The notes: generated from the letters alone by a model not told the origin. 64,000 bases of DNA from Rhynchosporium graminicola (GCA_900074885.1 FJUW01000071.1:62001-126000), one strand, 5' to 3'. Counted from the stretch's first letter, positions 12,158-23,964 are shown. Numbers and translations are program-made.

Positions 12158-12607
12158 TCGTCTTCCTTCTAGTCAGTATGCTGAAAAATCAAGTCGCTGC
12201 TTGTGTTATTTAAGTGAATATCAAGCGGATTCTGTGATTCCAGTGCTAACGCACAAAGTGGGAATCAGGAGTACAACGACGCAGAAGATTAAAATAGAGG
12301 AGCGGAATGGAATTTTGATCATCAACAAGAAGTCAAAGCTGGGGAAACACAAGCCGCGCTCACGCCCAAGCTCAACGCATGGCAGAAGGCTGACGCTAAT
12401 GCAAGGCTACACAGAAATAATTCCGAGGTCTAGATGAAGATAAGATCAGGTCAAAAACACTCCAAGGACATCCCATACCCAGCATCATCACCACTCCTCA
12501 AATGTCAGATTGAATGTTCCCAGACATAATCATTCCTTTGTTCTTCATCAAAACTCACCTCTTTGAAAACTGAAAATCATCGCGAGACAGGTCCATTCAC
12601 CTTCACA
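12158..12607. promoter_or_regulatory. Shared upstream region, roadblock gene and ipi1
   Basis: This 450-bp gap separates the two divergent 5' ends and must hold both promoters. I see no TATA box or other site I would defend. Confidence 0.4.
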
Positions 12608-13906
12608 ATGGGTTCCTCGACGCGGAAGAAAAACGAGAAGAAAAAGGATTTCTTGGTAAGTGGCAGATTATGAAACTTCAACTATGTTACAAAACTGAAT
12701 TGTGACGTTAGAAACCAAAATTGAGAGTTGGAAAGACGCGGGCAAAGGCCGACAATTTCACGGATACGAGTTTCAAAGCAAAGCGTGAGTACCTCAAAAT
12801 CTGCCTCATATTCAGATCCGTTATCTCAGTCAGGATTCTCTAAATACTGGTCTATTTCAAAACCCTTCCTAATGCCTCGATTCCATTTGGCGACATTGGA
12901 ATCTCCATTTCAATATGCTTGGGTCCTCGTGATGATCCGTTCTCATGCTCCGCAATGTTCTCTTAATAAAGTGGCATGAAATTTTCGAAACATCAAAAAC
13001 TGACAATTTTTAGGAATTGCACTGAACAAACAGTCGTTGACGGAAGTCGCACCTACCACTACTACTCAATTGACCCACTACCTCTCTCTCGCCTCGTCCT
13101 CAAAGTCCGACGCTCAACGGAAGGATGCATTGTCCTACTTAGTTACACGACTTTCAAACGCGCCGTCAGAAAGTCCTGGGTTACCAGCATCTATTTTACT
13201 ACCGAAACTGCTTCCTCTCATATCTGACGGATCGACAGGGGTACGAAGCCAGCTTCTGAAGCTGTTCAAAACGCTTCCCCCACAAGATGTGGAAGATAGA
13301 GCCGAATCTGTAATCCTCTACACCCGTGCGGGAATGACCCATCTATCCACCGAGATCCGCGACGACACTCTCAATATCCTCGAATGGCTCCTCGACACCA
13401 CCGGCGACGCCTGCGTGAAATGTCCCGGCGGTTGGATCAAAACCCTAAACTCATTCATGAGCATGATGGGCTGGGTCCGCGACCTCTCGACGACCTCGAA
13501 ATGGAGCTCTGAAAGCAAAGTCACGATCAGCAATAAACGCAACAAATCCTTCTCTAAACAACTCGACCTCCTAGCAAAATTCCTCAAGATCGGTCTCGCG
13601 GATCCGGTTCCCGTTGGCCCGCCTCGAAACTTGAACGACATCAAATTCGACCCTGCAACATACGCTATTCCCACGGTCAACGATCCGTTTGGGTATTTGA
13701 ATCTTTTCGGAAGGCCGAGAGATGAAGACGGAACTGCTTATATGGATTCTGACTCCAGGAGGAGGGTTTTTGAGAAGAGGTTTAGGAAGGATGTCGAGAG
13801 GGGAAGTGAGGATGCTAGGAAAGCGGGCGGAGAGACTGGTAGGGCAGGTGCAGGTCTGGTAAAGGTGATAAAAGAGGGTATGGCCGGTTTTGAATCTGTG
13901 GAGTAA
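12608..13906 (+). CDS. ipi1: Pre-rRNA-processing protein Ipi1 (TEX10-like)
   Basis: Three exons (12608-12655, 12712-12784, 13014-13906) give 337 aa; introns are 56 and 229 bp with CTNA-type branch sites. The basic N-terminus (MGSSTRKKNEKKKDFL, then KPKLRVGKTRAKADNFTDTSFK) is the typical Ipi1 opening. It is followed by helical repeat sequence at about 60-170 and a GGWIKTL motif that I associate with the Ipi1/TEX10 domain. In yeast, Ipi1 works with Rix1 and Ipi3 in the nucleolus and nucleoplasm in ITS2 removal and 60S maturation. Length is normal for a fungal member. The very short first exon makes the start easy to miss; the ATG was chosen because the two upstream exons restore the conserved basic N-terminus. 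Confidence 0.9.
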
Positions 13907-15093
13907 GTGGGAGGCTAGTACGGGGGCATCAGATTGGAGTTTGGTATGGAATGCTCATGTGGCGTTTCGGTACTTTGCAATGTCATGAAATGGGATGAGA
14001 AAATTATCAGAAAAACGTAGATGAAATCTTGAATGTCATCAGAATATAATATGACTTCAAATGCCAGCTTTTCAAATCAAGACCCTACTCGAGTCTAATG
14101 TTGTAAGAATATCTCAGAACATTCCTCGACGTTCGCTCTCTTGTTTCATTTTTAGTCATGATCCTACAGTAAAGCAGTATTCGCTTCTCGCTTCACAGTC
14201 CATCATTGCCAAGACATTATACCCCACTACCGCGATCCACGCTAGGACGACACCCCACCAAGGCTCAGTCCACTTCATCCACCTGTCAAGCCTCATCACA
14301 TCCACGCATCACAACATCAACACCACCTTCAAGTTCACATCCAGGCCTAACAACAACAAGAACCACCACTATTACTCCCACCACGAGATCCATGCTTTCC
14401 CTCTCCACCCAACGTCTCAGCCCTTGCCTGCGTTCTACGCGAACGAGAACAACGAGACGAACGAGAACGAGAACGTAGACCGCAGCTGAGGCGCTGCTGT
14501 TAGATAAGGTAAGCGAGCGAGCGCATTTGTCGCGTCATTTCCTGAAGTTTGCGCGTTTGTTTTATGGTTCTGGGGATCATTGAGACGGTGCTTCTGGGTA
14601 TTAGGGAGCGATTATGAGACTTTGAACGCTTCTGGAGGATGGTTTGAGTGGAGGCGCGTCGTGGCGCGTAGAGTGTCTGAGAGGGGGAGGGTAAAGCGGG
14701 GACTTGATGAAGCGTGATCAAGTTTTGTTTGAGCAGCTTGCGGAACTTGTTTGTTTGAGTCTTTGATTTGGGGATGGGAGACGTCTTTGCAAAGTTGCTG
14801 GATGTGCTTTGATTTGGACGCGGGGAAGTCGCCTACAAGTTCTTGAGTGGTCTCAAAGCTTCAGGCGGTAACGAAGTTCTGACTTTTGCGCTGGGACATT
14901 TTGATTTGCTCTACCACTGGTTCAAGTGTGCGCAGCTTCTGTGTTGGTGTCTGGACAGAGATCTCATGGATGAAGAATTTCAAGATCAAACAAGAGCATA
15001 CGCATATCACATTTCATCCCTACCTATTTTGCAACGACAAGCTCGATACTTCCCCCAACCCAATCACTAACTTCGTCCAGAAAATCACACACC
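13907..15093. other. Intergenic, nothing supported
   Basis: Open frames at 14061-14489 (+), 14206-14478 (+) and 14500-14721 (-) are Thr/His/Arg-rich and have no recognisable motif or splice structure. The last part holds the upstream region of the DUF262 gene. Confidence 0.45.
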
Positions 15094-17206
15094 ATGGCTA
15101 CCATGCCAGAATCATCAGAAGTCCCAGACTCGGATGACACGAAAATGACTTCCATCGAACCAGAAGTTAAAGACGATCCCGATGACCTAATCATCACTCA
15201 CACCAACAATCTTCGACGTCGACCTCGTCCAGAAAGAGTCAAGCCTGAGCCAGCCGAATATGTCAAGATTGACCTAACACTTCTCGATAACGAGGATGAC
15301 ATGTTTGGGGATGTTGATGCAGAGATTGATGAGAATGGAGATGAGATTGTCGATTTGACGTATGAGGGAATTGCGCATTTGAACGGAGTTCGACATTTTG
15401 TTTGCGAAGGTTATTACTCTCACTCCAGGCTATTGTTCTGTCCTTACTGACAGGATAGGCTTCAAAATCCGCCAAATTCCAGAACCTTTCATCGTCAAGC
15501 GCTCTTTACATGATATATTCCGTACATCTCACCTACCTCAAAAACCGACATCTCGCTAACCTCACAGGCTGTATCGAAAGCAAATCCATCATTCTAGATC
15601 CCGATTATCAGCGAGAACTCGTCTGGGACGAAGGTCGAGCCGCCCTACTGGTAACTTCCATCTTGAGTACGTTCACAGCCATTCCGCACACACACAATAT
15701 TAAACTGTCCAGTGGGCTACTTCATCCCTCCAATTATCTTCAATGTTCAGCGCAGTGTTCACCAATTATCCGGTCGCAAAGAAGAGCGCTTTACACGCAC
15801 CTGTGTAGATGGCAAACAACGTCTGACCTCCATTTACAAATTCATGAGCGGCACCATTGGTTTCTTCGACACAAATGTCCCCTCAAAGAAATGGTATTTC
15901 TGTCATCCAAAGGTCGATGGACGTATTCAAATCAGTAACCGAAATATCCTGCCAAATGCCGTGAAGACGCATTTTGAGAACCAGTTCTTCTGTTGCTATG
16001 AGTATGAGGAACTGACACCTGATTCGGAAGAGACGATGTTTCAATTGGTGCAGAGGGGCATCGCTTTGACACCCGCGGAGAAGATGAGAGCTATGTCTAC
16101 TGAGTGGGCTACTTTTACGAGGCAGTACGAGGATGATTATCAGCTCATCGTCAATCGTACGTGCAGTTCACAATCTACTCCATCTCAAACTTCTGAAGCA
16201 AAATGATTGACACCGAAAAGTATCCAAGCAAAACCGCGCCTCCGGCTTCCGCCTCATTTTAACAATCTTCACCATGATCCAAGACACGCACTCCCCCTCC
16301 CGGCGCCAGAAGTACATCGACAATAACACCGCTCCTCCCTTAACCGCCTCCCCACAAGCCCTTCTCCGGATCTTAGACTCCAAAACCGTCATCTCCAGTT
16401 CGATGAAGTCGAAATTCCGCGACGTTTTCACGAGGTATGAGAAACTCATCAAGCTATCTTCGACACAAATCACGACGACGAGATGGAAGATCAACAGTAA
16501 CAGTGTATTTGATCCGAGTCCGGAATTCTTGAAAAGGCAAGGGGGAGTAGGAAATGTGAGAACGTTCAGTCCAGTTGAGTTGGTTGTTACGGCAATCTTG
16601 GTGGCTGTACATTTGGATAGGACGGATGAAGAGCTGCTTGAGGATGTTAAGGCTATGCGCATCTTTCTTCGTAGAAAGCACAAAGATCTCAGGGTGAATA
16701 GTCTGTGCTGGGGCACGGGCTGGGGTTTCATTACGAGGGAGATGGACATACGACGAAAATCATCTGATAGAGTCCGACTTTCTATCGAGAGGAGACTCCC
16801 GGGCAGAGGACATTCGCGTATGAGAGACTACAGTGCAGGAGATACGGATGAAGAAGAACGAGGTTCTTCATCTCTTTCGGAACCGCCGAGTTCAGATACG
16901 GAAGACGAGGCTGTACCTGTGCCTGCAATTAAAAAGAAGAAATTACCGAAGAAGTTCAAGTTCATCACGAAGCCGAAAATAAACGGAAATCAGATGACGA
17001 GTTCGAGCCTGGCTCTGAACTCGAAGACGAAAGCGAAGTCGAAGTCGAAGAAGCGCAAACCCCTACCGGGTAAGGGAAAGATCAGTAAATCTACATCTTC
17101 GAGTACAAGTTCGAAGAAGAGGTCTCGTCCTGCTGAGAGGCCACAGCCTAAGAAGAAAGCCAAGAGGGTGGAGGTCGAAGTTCGTTTTGATGGCCTTAAA
17201 CGTTGA
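15094..17206 (+). CDS. DUF262 (ParB/GmrSD-like) domain protein with basic tail
   Basis: Five exons (15094-15409, 15459-15521, 15568-15666, 15713-16156, 16221-17206) encode 635 aa; the introns are 49, 46, 46 and 64 bp and all junctions are phase 1. After an acidic N-terminus, residues about 115-330 carry a DUF262 domain: DPDYQRELVW at 137-146, an IPPIIFNV strand, and the signature DGKQR at 192-196 followed by LTSIYKFM. DUF262 is the ParB/sulfiredoxin-like nuclease fold known from bacterial GmrSD enzymes that attack modified DNA; fungal members have no assigned role that I know. From about residue 480 the tail becomes acidic, then strongly Lys/Ser-rich with several candidate nuclear localisation stretches, suggesting a nuclear protein. 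The start ATG sits in a CACC-ATG context. Converges with the CREG-like gene. Confidence 0.85.
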
Positions 17207-17778
17207 TGAACTTGGGCTTGGCTTGTCGTTTCACCAGCTAGAGTGGATGGGGTCGGAGGGCTGTTGATGTGGTGGGAAGTGTATCTTTCTCACCTGGTGT
17301 GGTATATTATGGTTTTCTGTGTGTGTAGAGTGGGTTGGGAGACATGTCTTCTTTTTCACTCGTTCGGTTCCGGTATCGGGCGAGGGATGTTTGCTCTTGG
17401 TCTGGAGTACGGGTCTGGTGTATACCTTGCGAAGCGTTGATTATGATGTGTTTGTTGGCTAGGGATGGGACAGGATAGGATGGGCTGGGATAGGCTGGGT
17501 TGGTATGAGGGAGGATAGGCTGGATGATGAGAGGGGCTCTGTGGACAGATACATGTATAGCCTGTGTCTTGCTATAGGAGAGGGTGAGGTGATGTGACTA
17601 GTAAGAATCGCTATACCATTCTCTACACTCGAAATCGAAACACGACTTTGATACATCGGCGTGTCTTTTTGTTGAAGCCTTGGAGAAGTATCCAAACTGT
17701 GCGGATTGCATTCCAACATTCATATATTCGTGATCTAACTCTATGATAATTCGTGATCCCTGATAACAACCTAGTAAT
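17207..17778. other. Convergent intergenic stretch
   Basis: Between the 3' ends of the DUF262 and CREG-like genes. It has GGGAT/GGCTGGGAT-like direct repeats near 17462-17510 and no supported gene. Confidence 0.45.
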
Positions 17779-18751
17779 CTACAATTCCCACCCCGAAAAC
17801 CACCCCTTCTTTACCTCTTTCTCACCAGGCAACCTCACGCCCTCCACCTCCTCCATCGTGACGTTCCTCCACTCCTCAACCGGTATCCAGCCAATATATG
17901 CTCTATCCCCAAAGCCACCGATCCAGTAAACCTGCGTCACAACCAGCCTCACCCAATCACTGTGATGGATCCTGTTTCCCGGGAGCCAGTACCTTGCATC
18001 AGGATGCACGTCTACGAAACACTTCGCTAGATCATCCTTCTTCGGAACGGAAGGGGAGGAAGAGGAAGATGTGGGGATGGGTTCAAGATAGCCGAGGAGG
18101 GAAAAGCGCGGCAGGTTGGCGGCGGAGTAGTAGGTGGAGGAAGAGGTGTGGGGAGGGACCCAGGTGAGCGCGAGGGAGATGTTGGAGCCTGCTCGTACGT
18201 TTTTGAAGGATGTTGCTATGGATATTTCGAGGATGGTGGGGTTCCCTGTGGAGGGCTCGCAATCGGCTATGTAATCTGGAGGGGATTAGCTGGAGGTTCG
18301 ACTTTGAATTGGGTTGAGAAGGAGGAGAGTGATCGCGAAGCTTGCCATTCTCCAAAGGAAAGGCTCGCGGTTAGAGAGAATACGAAGACAAGACTTCTAA
18401 GAGAACGATGGTGGTCGCGAATGGAGTGGAAGAAGAAACCATACCCATCAATCCAATAGGCACACCTCCCAACCCTTCCGGCCTGTTCTCATTGATCCTC
18501 TGTCCATCCTTTCCCTCTTCTTCGTTCACGCTCTGCGAAGTCGTCGGGAAAACGGTAGCTAACGTTCCAATACCAGTTAGATGCAGGATCCTACGCGCCA
18601 GAACGGCAGATTCATATGAAGTAGGGATTCGTTGCGTGGTTTCGGAGGAGGCAGAGGGGTTCGAGAAGATATATTGTGGTTGTTCAAGGGCGTTTGCTGA
18701 GACGAGAGGGAGAGTGGTGGCAAGTGTTAGGAGAGTGAGAGGAGAAAACAT
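17779..18751 (-). CDS. Secreted CREG-like / PNPOx-fold protein
   Basis: Two exons (18751-18445 and 18275-17779) with a 169-bp intron, phase 1, give 267 aa. Residues 1-20 (MFSPLTLLTLATTLPLVSAN) are a signal peptide. The remainder matches the CREG family, a flavin-reductase-like split-barrel related to pyridoxamine phosphate oxidase: SAVLARRILH near the start, GVPIGLMDY across the splice, LALTWVPPH, then the conserved C-terminal HPDARYWLPGN, VYWIGGFGDRAYIGW and EEWRNVT blocks. Animal CREG is a lysosomal/secreted glycoprotein with no proven enzyme activity; the fungal homologues are uncharacterised, so a catalytic role here would be speculation. Divergent from rps30. Confidence 0.87.
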
Positions 18752-19507
18752 TTTGAAGCTATGAGAAAAACTCTGGAAAGGTTTGGATGGGAGGGTGAGG
18801 GTGAGGGTGCAGATAAATGGTGATGCAGACTAGAGTCCAGCTCCGGTGTAGCTCTTGGAAGGCTGAAAGCTATTGCTTGGAGGGGCAAAATATGGACAGA
18901 CCGGCCGAGACTGGGATACAGTAAGTGGAACGATCTGATTAGATTAGAAGGATCAGGATCAGAAGACCGGAGATAATCGTGTATCGGATCAATCTCGGCA
19001 ATCATCATGGCAATCACGTGGTACCCTGTAATGAAACTAATACCGGTAGAGGTTCCTGCGCTTACTAGCAGTACACTTATTTACATTATATCGGGCAATC
19101 AAATTTCTTCACAAAAACGCAGGTAGAATGAGCCAAGCTGTAATTCAGGTCTAGTTTATTTATGTATGATTCGATCGCTGGATCCTACTACACGTGATGG
19201 TCAAATGCCCTAGAGATTAGCGCCGCGTAAGCGAGGCAGTCCGTGGTTACCGCACACTTTCAAAAAATCCCGAATCGACGACGACGTTTCTTCTCCATCG
19301 ACAAACACAACCAACCTGTGAGTCTTTATCTCTCATTCTCCTCCAGAACCCCCAGATCATTCAAAACCGAGGCACAAGATCTGCGGATAAAAAGACGATA
19401 TCTGGGGTCCCGACAGCTGTCTTTGTCTTCGAGGAAGGATTGTGGCTAATTGAATTTCGCCACCTACAGTATCGACTTTCAACCTACGAAACCGATAAAC
19501 CGCAATC
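18752..19507. promoter_or_regulatory. Upstream region shared by CREG-like gene and rps30
   Basis: About 750 bp between two divergent starts. The 70 bp before the rps30 ATG is a plausible leader. No individual element is assigned. Confidence 0.4.
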
Positions 19508-19979
19508 ATGGGAAAGGTCCACGGCTCCCTCGCTCGTGCCGGAAAGGTCAAGGCTCAAACCCCAAAGGTACGATTACATCTACAATCTGTGATGCGTTCT
19601 TGGAGGCAGAATCTGGGAGGAAGTGGCGACAGACTGGGAAGCTCAAAGGGAGACGAAGGTTTCAAGCTGCGGCGATAGACAGATTTGAAAGAAATGGCTG
19701 TGTAGCAGAAGGAGTTTGGGATGGATGCGGACATATGGAATCGATACTGGATGATGAATGAATGCTGATGGTTCCTGAATAACAGGTTGAGCCTCAAGAG
19801 AAGAAGAAGCCCCCCAAGGGTCGTGCCAAGAAGCGCATAACTTATACCCGCCGATTCGTGAACGTTACTCTCACTGGTGGCAAGCGCAAGGTCAGTCAAG
19901 CACTACCCCCTCCCCATACGCTCCAATCAAGACCACATACTAATTCAAAGTCTAGATGAACCCCAACCCAACCACTTAA
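19508..19979 (+). CDS. rps30: 40S ribosomal protein eS30
   Basis: Three exons (19508-19567, 19786-19890, 19956-19979) encode 62 aa. The introns of 218 and 65 bp are both phase 0 with GTACGA/ACAG and GTCAGT/CTAG borders and an ACTAAT branch site in the second. The sequence is a near-textbook eS30: [15 protein letters not shown], a PKGRAKKR basic stretch, YTRRFVN, GGKRK and a MNPNP end. As in most fungi it is made without the ubiquitin-like FUBI fusion found in animals. The intron-rich layout of a short ribosomal protein gene and the last exon of only eight codons are normal for the group. Confidence 0.96.
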
Positions 19980-20753
19980 ACAGTCATCTACAATGAGTGT
20001 GGGATAGGGCGTTGCTTGGTTTTGCTTGTCTTTTGAATGGCGGACACTACGACGGAAACAGGAATGGAGGAGAGTTCGGCTAGGCTCAGACAGAGAGATA
20101 GCTTTGTTTGAGGAGGATGGATGGACTTGATCTGATAAGAATGCAAGTTCATTGTGCTGGACTCTGAAAGGGATGCATCGAGATGGCGTCTTTGTATGTA
20201 CATTTGACGAATGCTTAGGCTGTTTCTTGCCACATTACCCACTCTATGCGTCTGTCATGCTCGCTCCGAAGATAAGCTGAATTGAGTGATGGTCTTTCTG
20301 TAACACGCTGCTTGTGAATGCTGAATACTTGATACGAAGAGCTCCTATAACATGCATTCGCAACTAGGTACGTTATTCGATGGAGCAGAGGATGATTACC
20401 AACTGTCGAAACATGCGCTCCTCGTATCAGAGCAGACTCAGCTCATTATGATGCACTACCAAATGTTGCTTGCCCCTCGGTGGCCACTCCCAGAGCAGCA
20501 AAGTTAGAATATTTCACACGTGGACCATCTCTCTATTCTAGCATTTCTGCTTTCTATAACTCACTCACTCGTTCTCCCTTCCTCATACTCCGCACAACCA
20601 ATCCAACATTCAGTGGATCCTCTCTTCACTCCCCTCCACTCACGATCCATCCTCGTCACCTATCCACTCCCCCGAATCCATTATCAAATCCTCCAATAAG
20701 TTCGCAGACCTGCGGCTCCGGTTCCTCCTCGGGCACCAGCCCAATTTTCATTA
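19980..20753. other. Intergenic, with a short open frame beside the transposon
   Basis: A plus-strand frame from about 20480 runs into the element. Its first ~85 codons are Ser/Pro/Arg-rich and resemble a mitochondrial targeting leader, but no body of a protein follows on the far side of the element. I treat it as unproven. Confidence 0.35.
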
Positions 20754-20758
20754 CAGTG

Positions 20759-20950
20759 ATTCTTCGGTTTGGCGTGATTCTTCAGTAAATAACGCCGGTA
20801 CACCGCCTTTTGGTGTGAACCCCACCAAATATTGATATGCTGTAATTGTCAGAACTAGAAACTACTGAAGCTCCATGAATACTATACTGATTTGCCTCCA
20901 AACTACTTCTTTTTGAAGCTCTTGATCTATAGAGTATATATTCAGTCTGC
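20759..20950 (+). repeat. Left terminal inverted repeat
   Basis: About 192 bp starting ATTCTTCGGTTTGGCG. It aligns without gaps to the reverse complement of 23773-23964 with nine differences, eight of them transitions and seven in CpA/TpG context. Confidence 0.9.
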
Positions 20951-22733
20951 GGCTATACCTCCTAAATCTGCTTCCAAGATTAGTACAAAAGCTCCAAAAG
21001 GACGTAAATCGACTAAACCACGTACTCGACTACCTTCTGCGCCAGTACAACCAGCTAAAATAACCCTGAAAATCAATACCAAGAGTACTGCAACTGAGTC
21101 TACTGAGCCTACTATAGACTCAGTTACAGCTACAGTACCAGCTACAGTACCAGCTACAGTACCAGCTACAGTACCAGTACTAGTACCAGTACCAGCTATA
21201 GTACCAGCACCAGCTATAGCAAGCCAATCGACGCCTCCACCTCCACCTGAATCGATTATACTCTCTTCTTCGCCTCCGCAGATTATTATATAGGTTATAG
21301 AGTTGGAAATTCGATACTACCTAGACAGCGAGCGTATTAGCAGTACAATTAGTAGTGTTTCAAACAAGCCAGGAGAGGAGGGATATACCTACTAATCGAT
21401 TAAGGAGACTGCTAGAGAGGTAGCAGATAATACTATCAATTCAAGGGGTATTTCTAGCCCAAGAAGAGATTACACTTACTAGTACGCTACGTATAGAGCT
21501 AATAGCAATCCGACTAAGGTAGATATCAGTAATTCAGCTGATTTCGACCATATTATTAAACGAGTTTCAAACTAGGGAGCCAAAGGCAAGGAGAAGATAC
21601 TCAGACTCCAGATTTACTTTAGTATCGTCTTAACTCCTCAGAGTATAGTTCGACCTCCATGGAAAGATCTAGTACTAGCAAAGCCTCCAATTATTACTAT
21701 TCTAAAGCGTATATATAGAGATCTGAGAGAGAAGAGAGAGGAGGTGCTAAAGCCTAAGAAACCTCGTACAGCGATAGTACAGTTGATAGAGGAGGAGAAA
21801 CTAAGCCGTTAAGCCGAAAAAGGAACCTTTAAGGAGCTCTTAACCTCAATTCAAGTACTATAGGCTTGCAAAGTTAGCTCTTATAGTTCAACTACTCGCT
21901 TTTACTAGGTAAATGATAATAAGCACTATTACCTCTCAGGAGCTGATTTAACTCGCTAGGGCTATGATATTGAAGAAGGAGTTACTATAATTAATAAGCC
22001 TTCTATACTTCATAGAGGAGACTTATCAAGAGAGCTTGCTAGGCGTCGAGAGGCAGAAGAAGTAAAGGAGAGAAGAGGGAGGAAGCAGAAGAAGAGAGAG
22101 TCTTACTATAATTTATCTTTATCACCAGAAAATCGAAAAGGAGCATAATACACTCTAAAGACGCCTTATTAGCCTCAAAATAGCTTCCTATATCAGTACC
22201 CTATAATATAACCTCCTTAACCTCCTCCGGTATAGTCTCCTTATACTCCTAGCCCACAGGGCTATTTTCAACCTCCGATATACCCTCAACTCAATATACC
22301 TCCTCCAGACTATGAATATCGACTGCCTGAACCTCAATTACCTCCAAATCGACTATAGAAGAGAGCTAGGAGTAAGTTTCCATCGATAGCAGATCTGCGA
22401 GAGTCGAGCCTACTGCGTAGCAGTAGTAATTCTAAGGAGGTATTATTTGCGCTGAAAACGTTTCTTTATAAGCTCTTACCACCCCCTAAAGCTTCTATAG
22501 CTTCGCAATTCGACTTCGCTATTAAGATATTTATAGAGCAAGAGTATAATATAGCTATAATATTAGAGACGACGATTAGAGAGGGAATAGAGCTTAGAAT
22601 AAAAGCTAGAGTCTTAAAGGTTATAAAGATGAATTTGAAGGCATTTAAGAAGTAGTATAATCAGCAAGAAGTATAATAAACTATAGAAGAGGAGGAGGAG
22701 GAGGAGGAGGAGGAGGAGGAGGAAGAGGAGTAG
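20892..22733 (+). pseudogene. Transposon accessory frame, unknown function
   Basis: One reading frame of about 613 codons can be followed from the inner edge of the left inverted repeat to 22733 with no frameshift. It is broken only by about 18 in-frame stops, all TAG or TAA and none TGA. Many sit where Trp would be expected if TGG had become TAG (for example within Pro-rich and Tyr-rich surroundings), the signature of RIP. The predicted product has a basic, Ser/Thr/Pro-rich start with a repeated T-V-P-A unit (about 21130-21210), a Lys/Arg-rich centre, a Pro/Tyr/Gln-rich part, and a helical end finishing in a run of 15 Glu codons (22686-22730). I recognise no domain. The original start codon is unclear; it may lie inside the inverted repeat. 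Confidence 0.65.
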
Positions 22734-22761
22734 AGAGCAAATTTCTAGTAATTATAGCTAT

Positions 22762-23757
22762 TTATATGCCTTCTTCTTCTTCTTCTTTAAGACCTTAGTA
22801 CCCACAATAGCGAAAATATGCCCTTACTCTACGTTAAGCTTTAGCTCCAATTCCAACTGTACGTATAGCTAGTATTAAGAAGCTTTCAAACTCCTCCTAG
22901 GTATACTATTTCCACCTCTAATTTCTTCTAATCCACGCCTTTAGATCTGCGAAACTCTCTTCAATTAGGTTGAAAAAGGGGCAATATAGTAGGAGATATT
23001 CAAGCTGAAGACCGAAGGTAGCGCATAAGACAGCGACTTTAGGAGCTCTATAGATAGAGGCGTTATCCATAATAATAACTCTAATTCCAAGCTCAATACA
23101 CTCCGGTAAGATACTCTTTTCAAGCTATTCAGTAAAGATCTCTATAGTAATAGAGCCTTAGAAGATTAAAGGCTAATAATACCCCCTTATAGAGTATACC
23201 GGTAATATTAACTACCTTATCGACCTTTTTAGAACCCTCGATACCTCTGCTGGAGCTCCTCTTAGAGCCTAACCTCTCCTTCTTTCTGCTATACGTTCGT
23301 TAAAAGCAGATTAATCGATAAAGAAAAAGTAGTAAGAATTCAAGAATACTATCTTAAACATCTAAGTAGCGATTAATTCGTCGTTTCGTTAGGCCGCAGA
23401 TACTAAGAGTACCTTCTTAGTATATTTAATTCGTTTGAGAGCTTTAGAGACTTGATTGATCGATATATCGATATCGTAAGCTTCGTAAAGGTAGGTAGCA
23501 ATCTCATCCAAGTACAGATCTAGATCTCTCTCTAATAGAGCTATAATATATAGCTCTATATTATCAGTTATTACTGGCTGAGGACCTCTCCGGCGTCGAT
23601 TTAGAGCCTCATCTTATTAGATTCGACGATTACGCTAGCAAATTATCTTATATATTATTCTATACTCTCTTACTAAGGCGCGCAGGTCAAGATTCTCTCC
23701 TGAACGTAGTACTTAATCGATTTGGTGTGTTTTCCATACTAGCAGATTAGGAGCTAT
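22762..23757 (-). pseudogene. Tc1/mariner DD34E transposase, RIP-inactivated
   Basis: Minus-strand frame of about 332 codons, the usual length of a Tc1-type transposase, open apart from many TAG/TAA codons. The likely start is now ATA at 23757, i.e. a mutated ATG, just inside the right inverted repeat. An N-terminal helix-turn-helix region is followed by a RRRRGP linker. The catalytic core has FFFID with the first Asp at codon 148, then MDNAS with the second Asp at 231, and FNLIEES with Glu at 266, giving 34 residues between the second Asp and the Glu. Near it are degraded forms of typical motifs: the HRAP-like block reads YRAP and the PYSPDFNPIE block reads YCPFFNLIE. The end is Glu-rich (GAA repeats at 22771-22786). 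It cannot make active enzyme in this copy. Confidence 0.85.
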
Positions 23758-23772
23758 GATATTAACGTTATA

Positions 23773-23964
23773 GCAGACTTAATATATACTCTATAGATCA
23801 AGAGCTTCAAAAAGAAGTAGTTTAGAGGCAAATCGGTATAGTATTCATGGAGCTTCAGTGGTTTCTAGTTCTGATAATTATAGCACATTAATATTTGGTG
23901 GGGTTCACACTAAAAGGCGGTGTACCGGCGTTATTTACTGAAGAATCACGCCAAACCGAAGAAT
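23773..23964 (-). repeat. Right terminal inverted repeat
   Basis: Reverse complement of the left repeat. Differences from it are mainly TpG/CpA in one copy against TpA in the other, in both directions, so each end was mutated independently. Confidence 0.9.
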
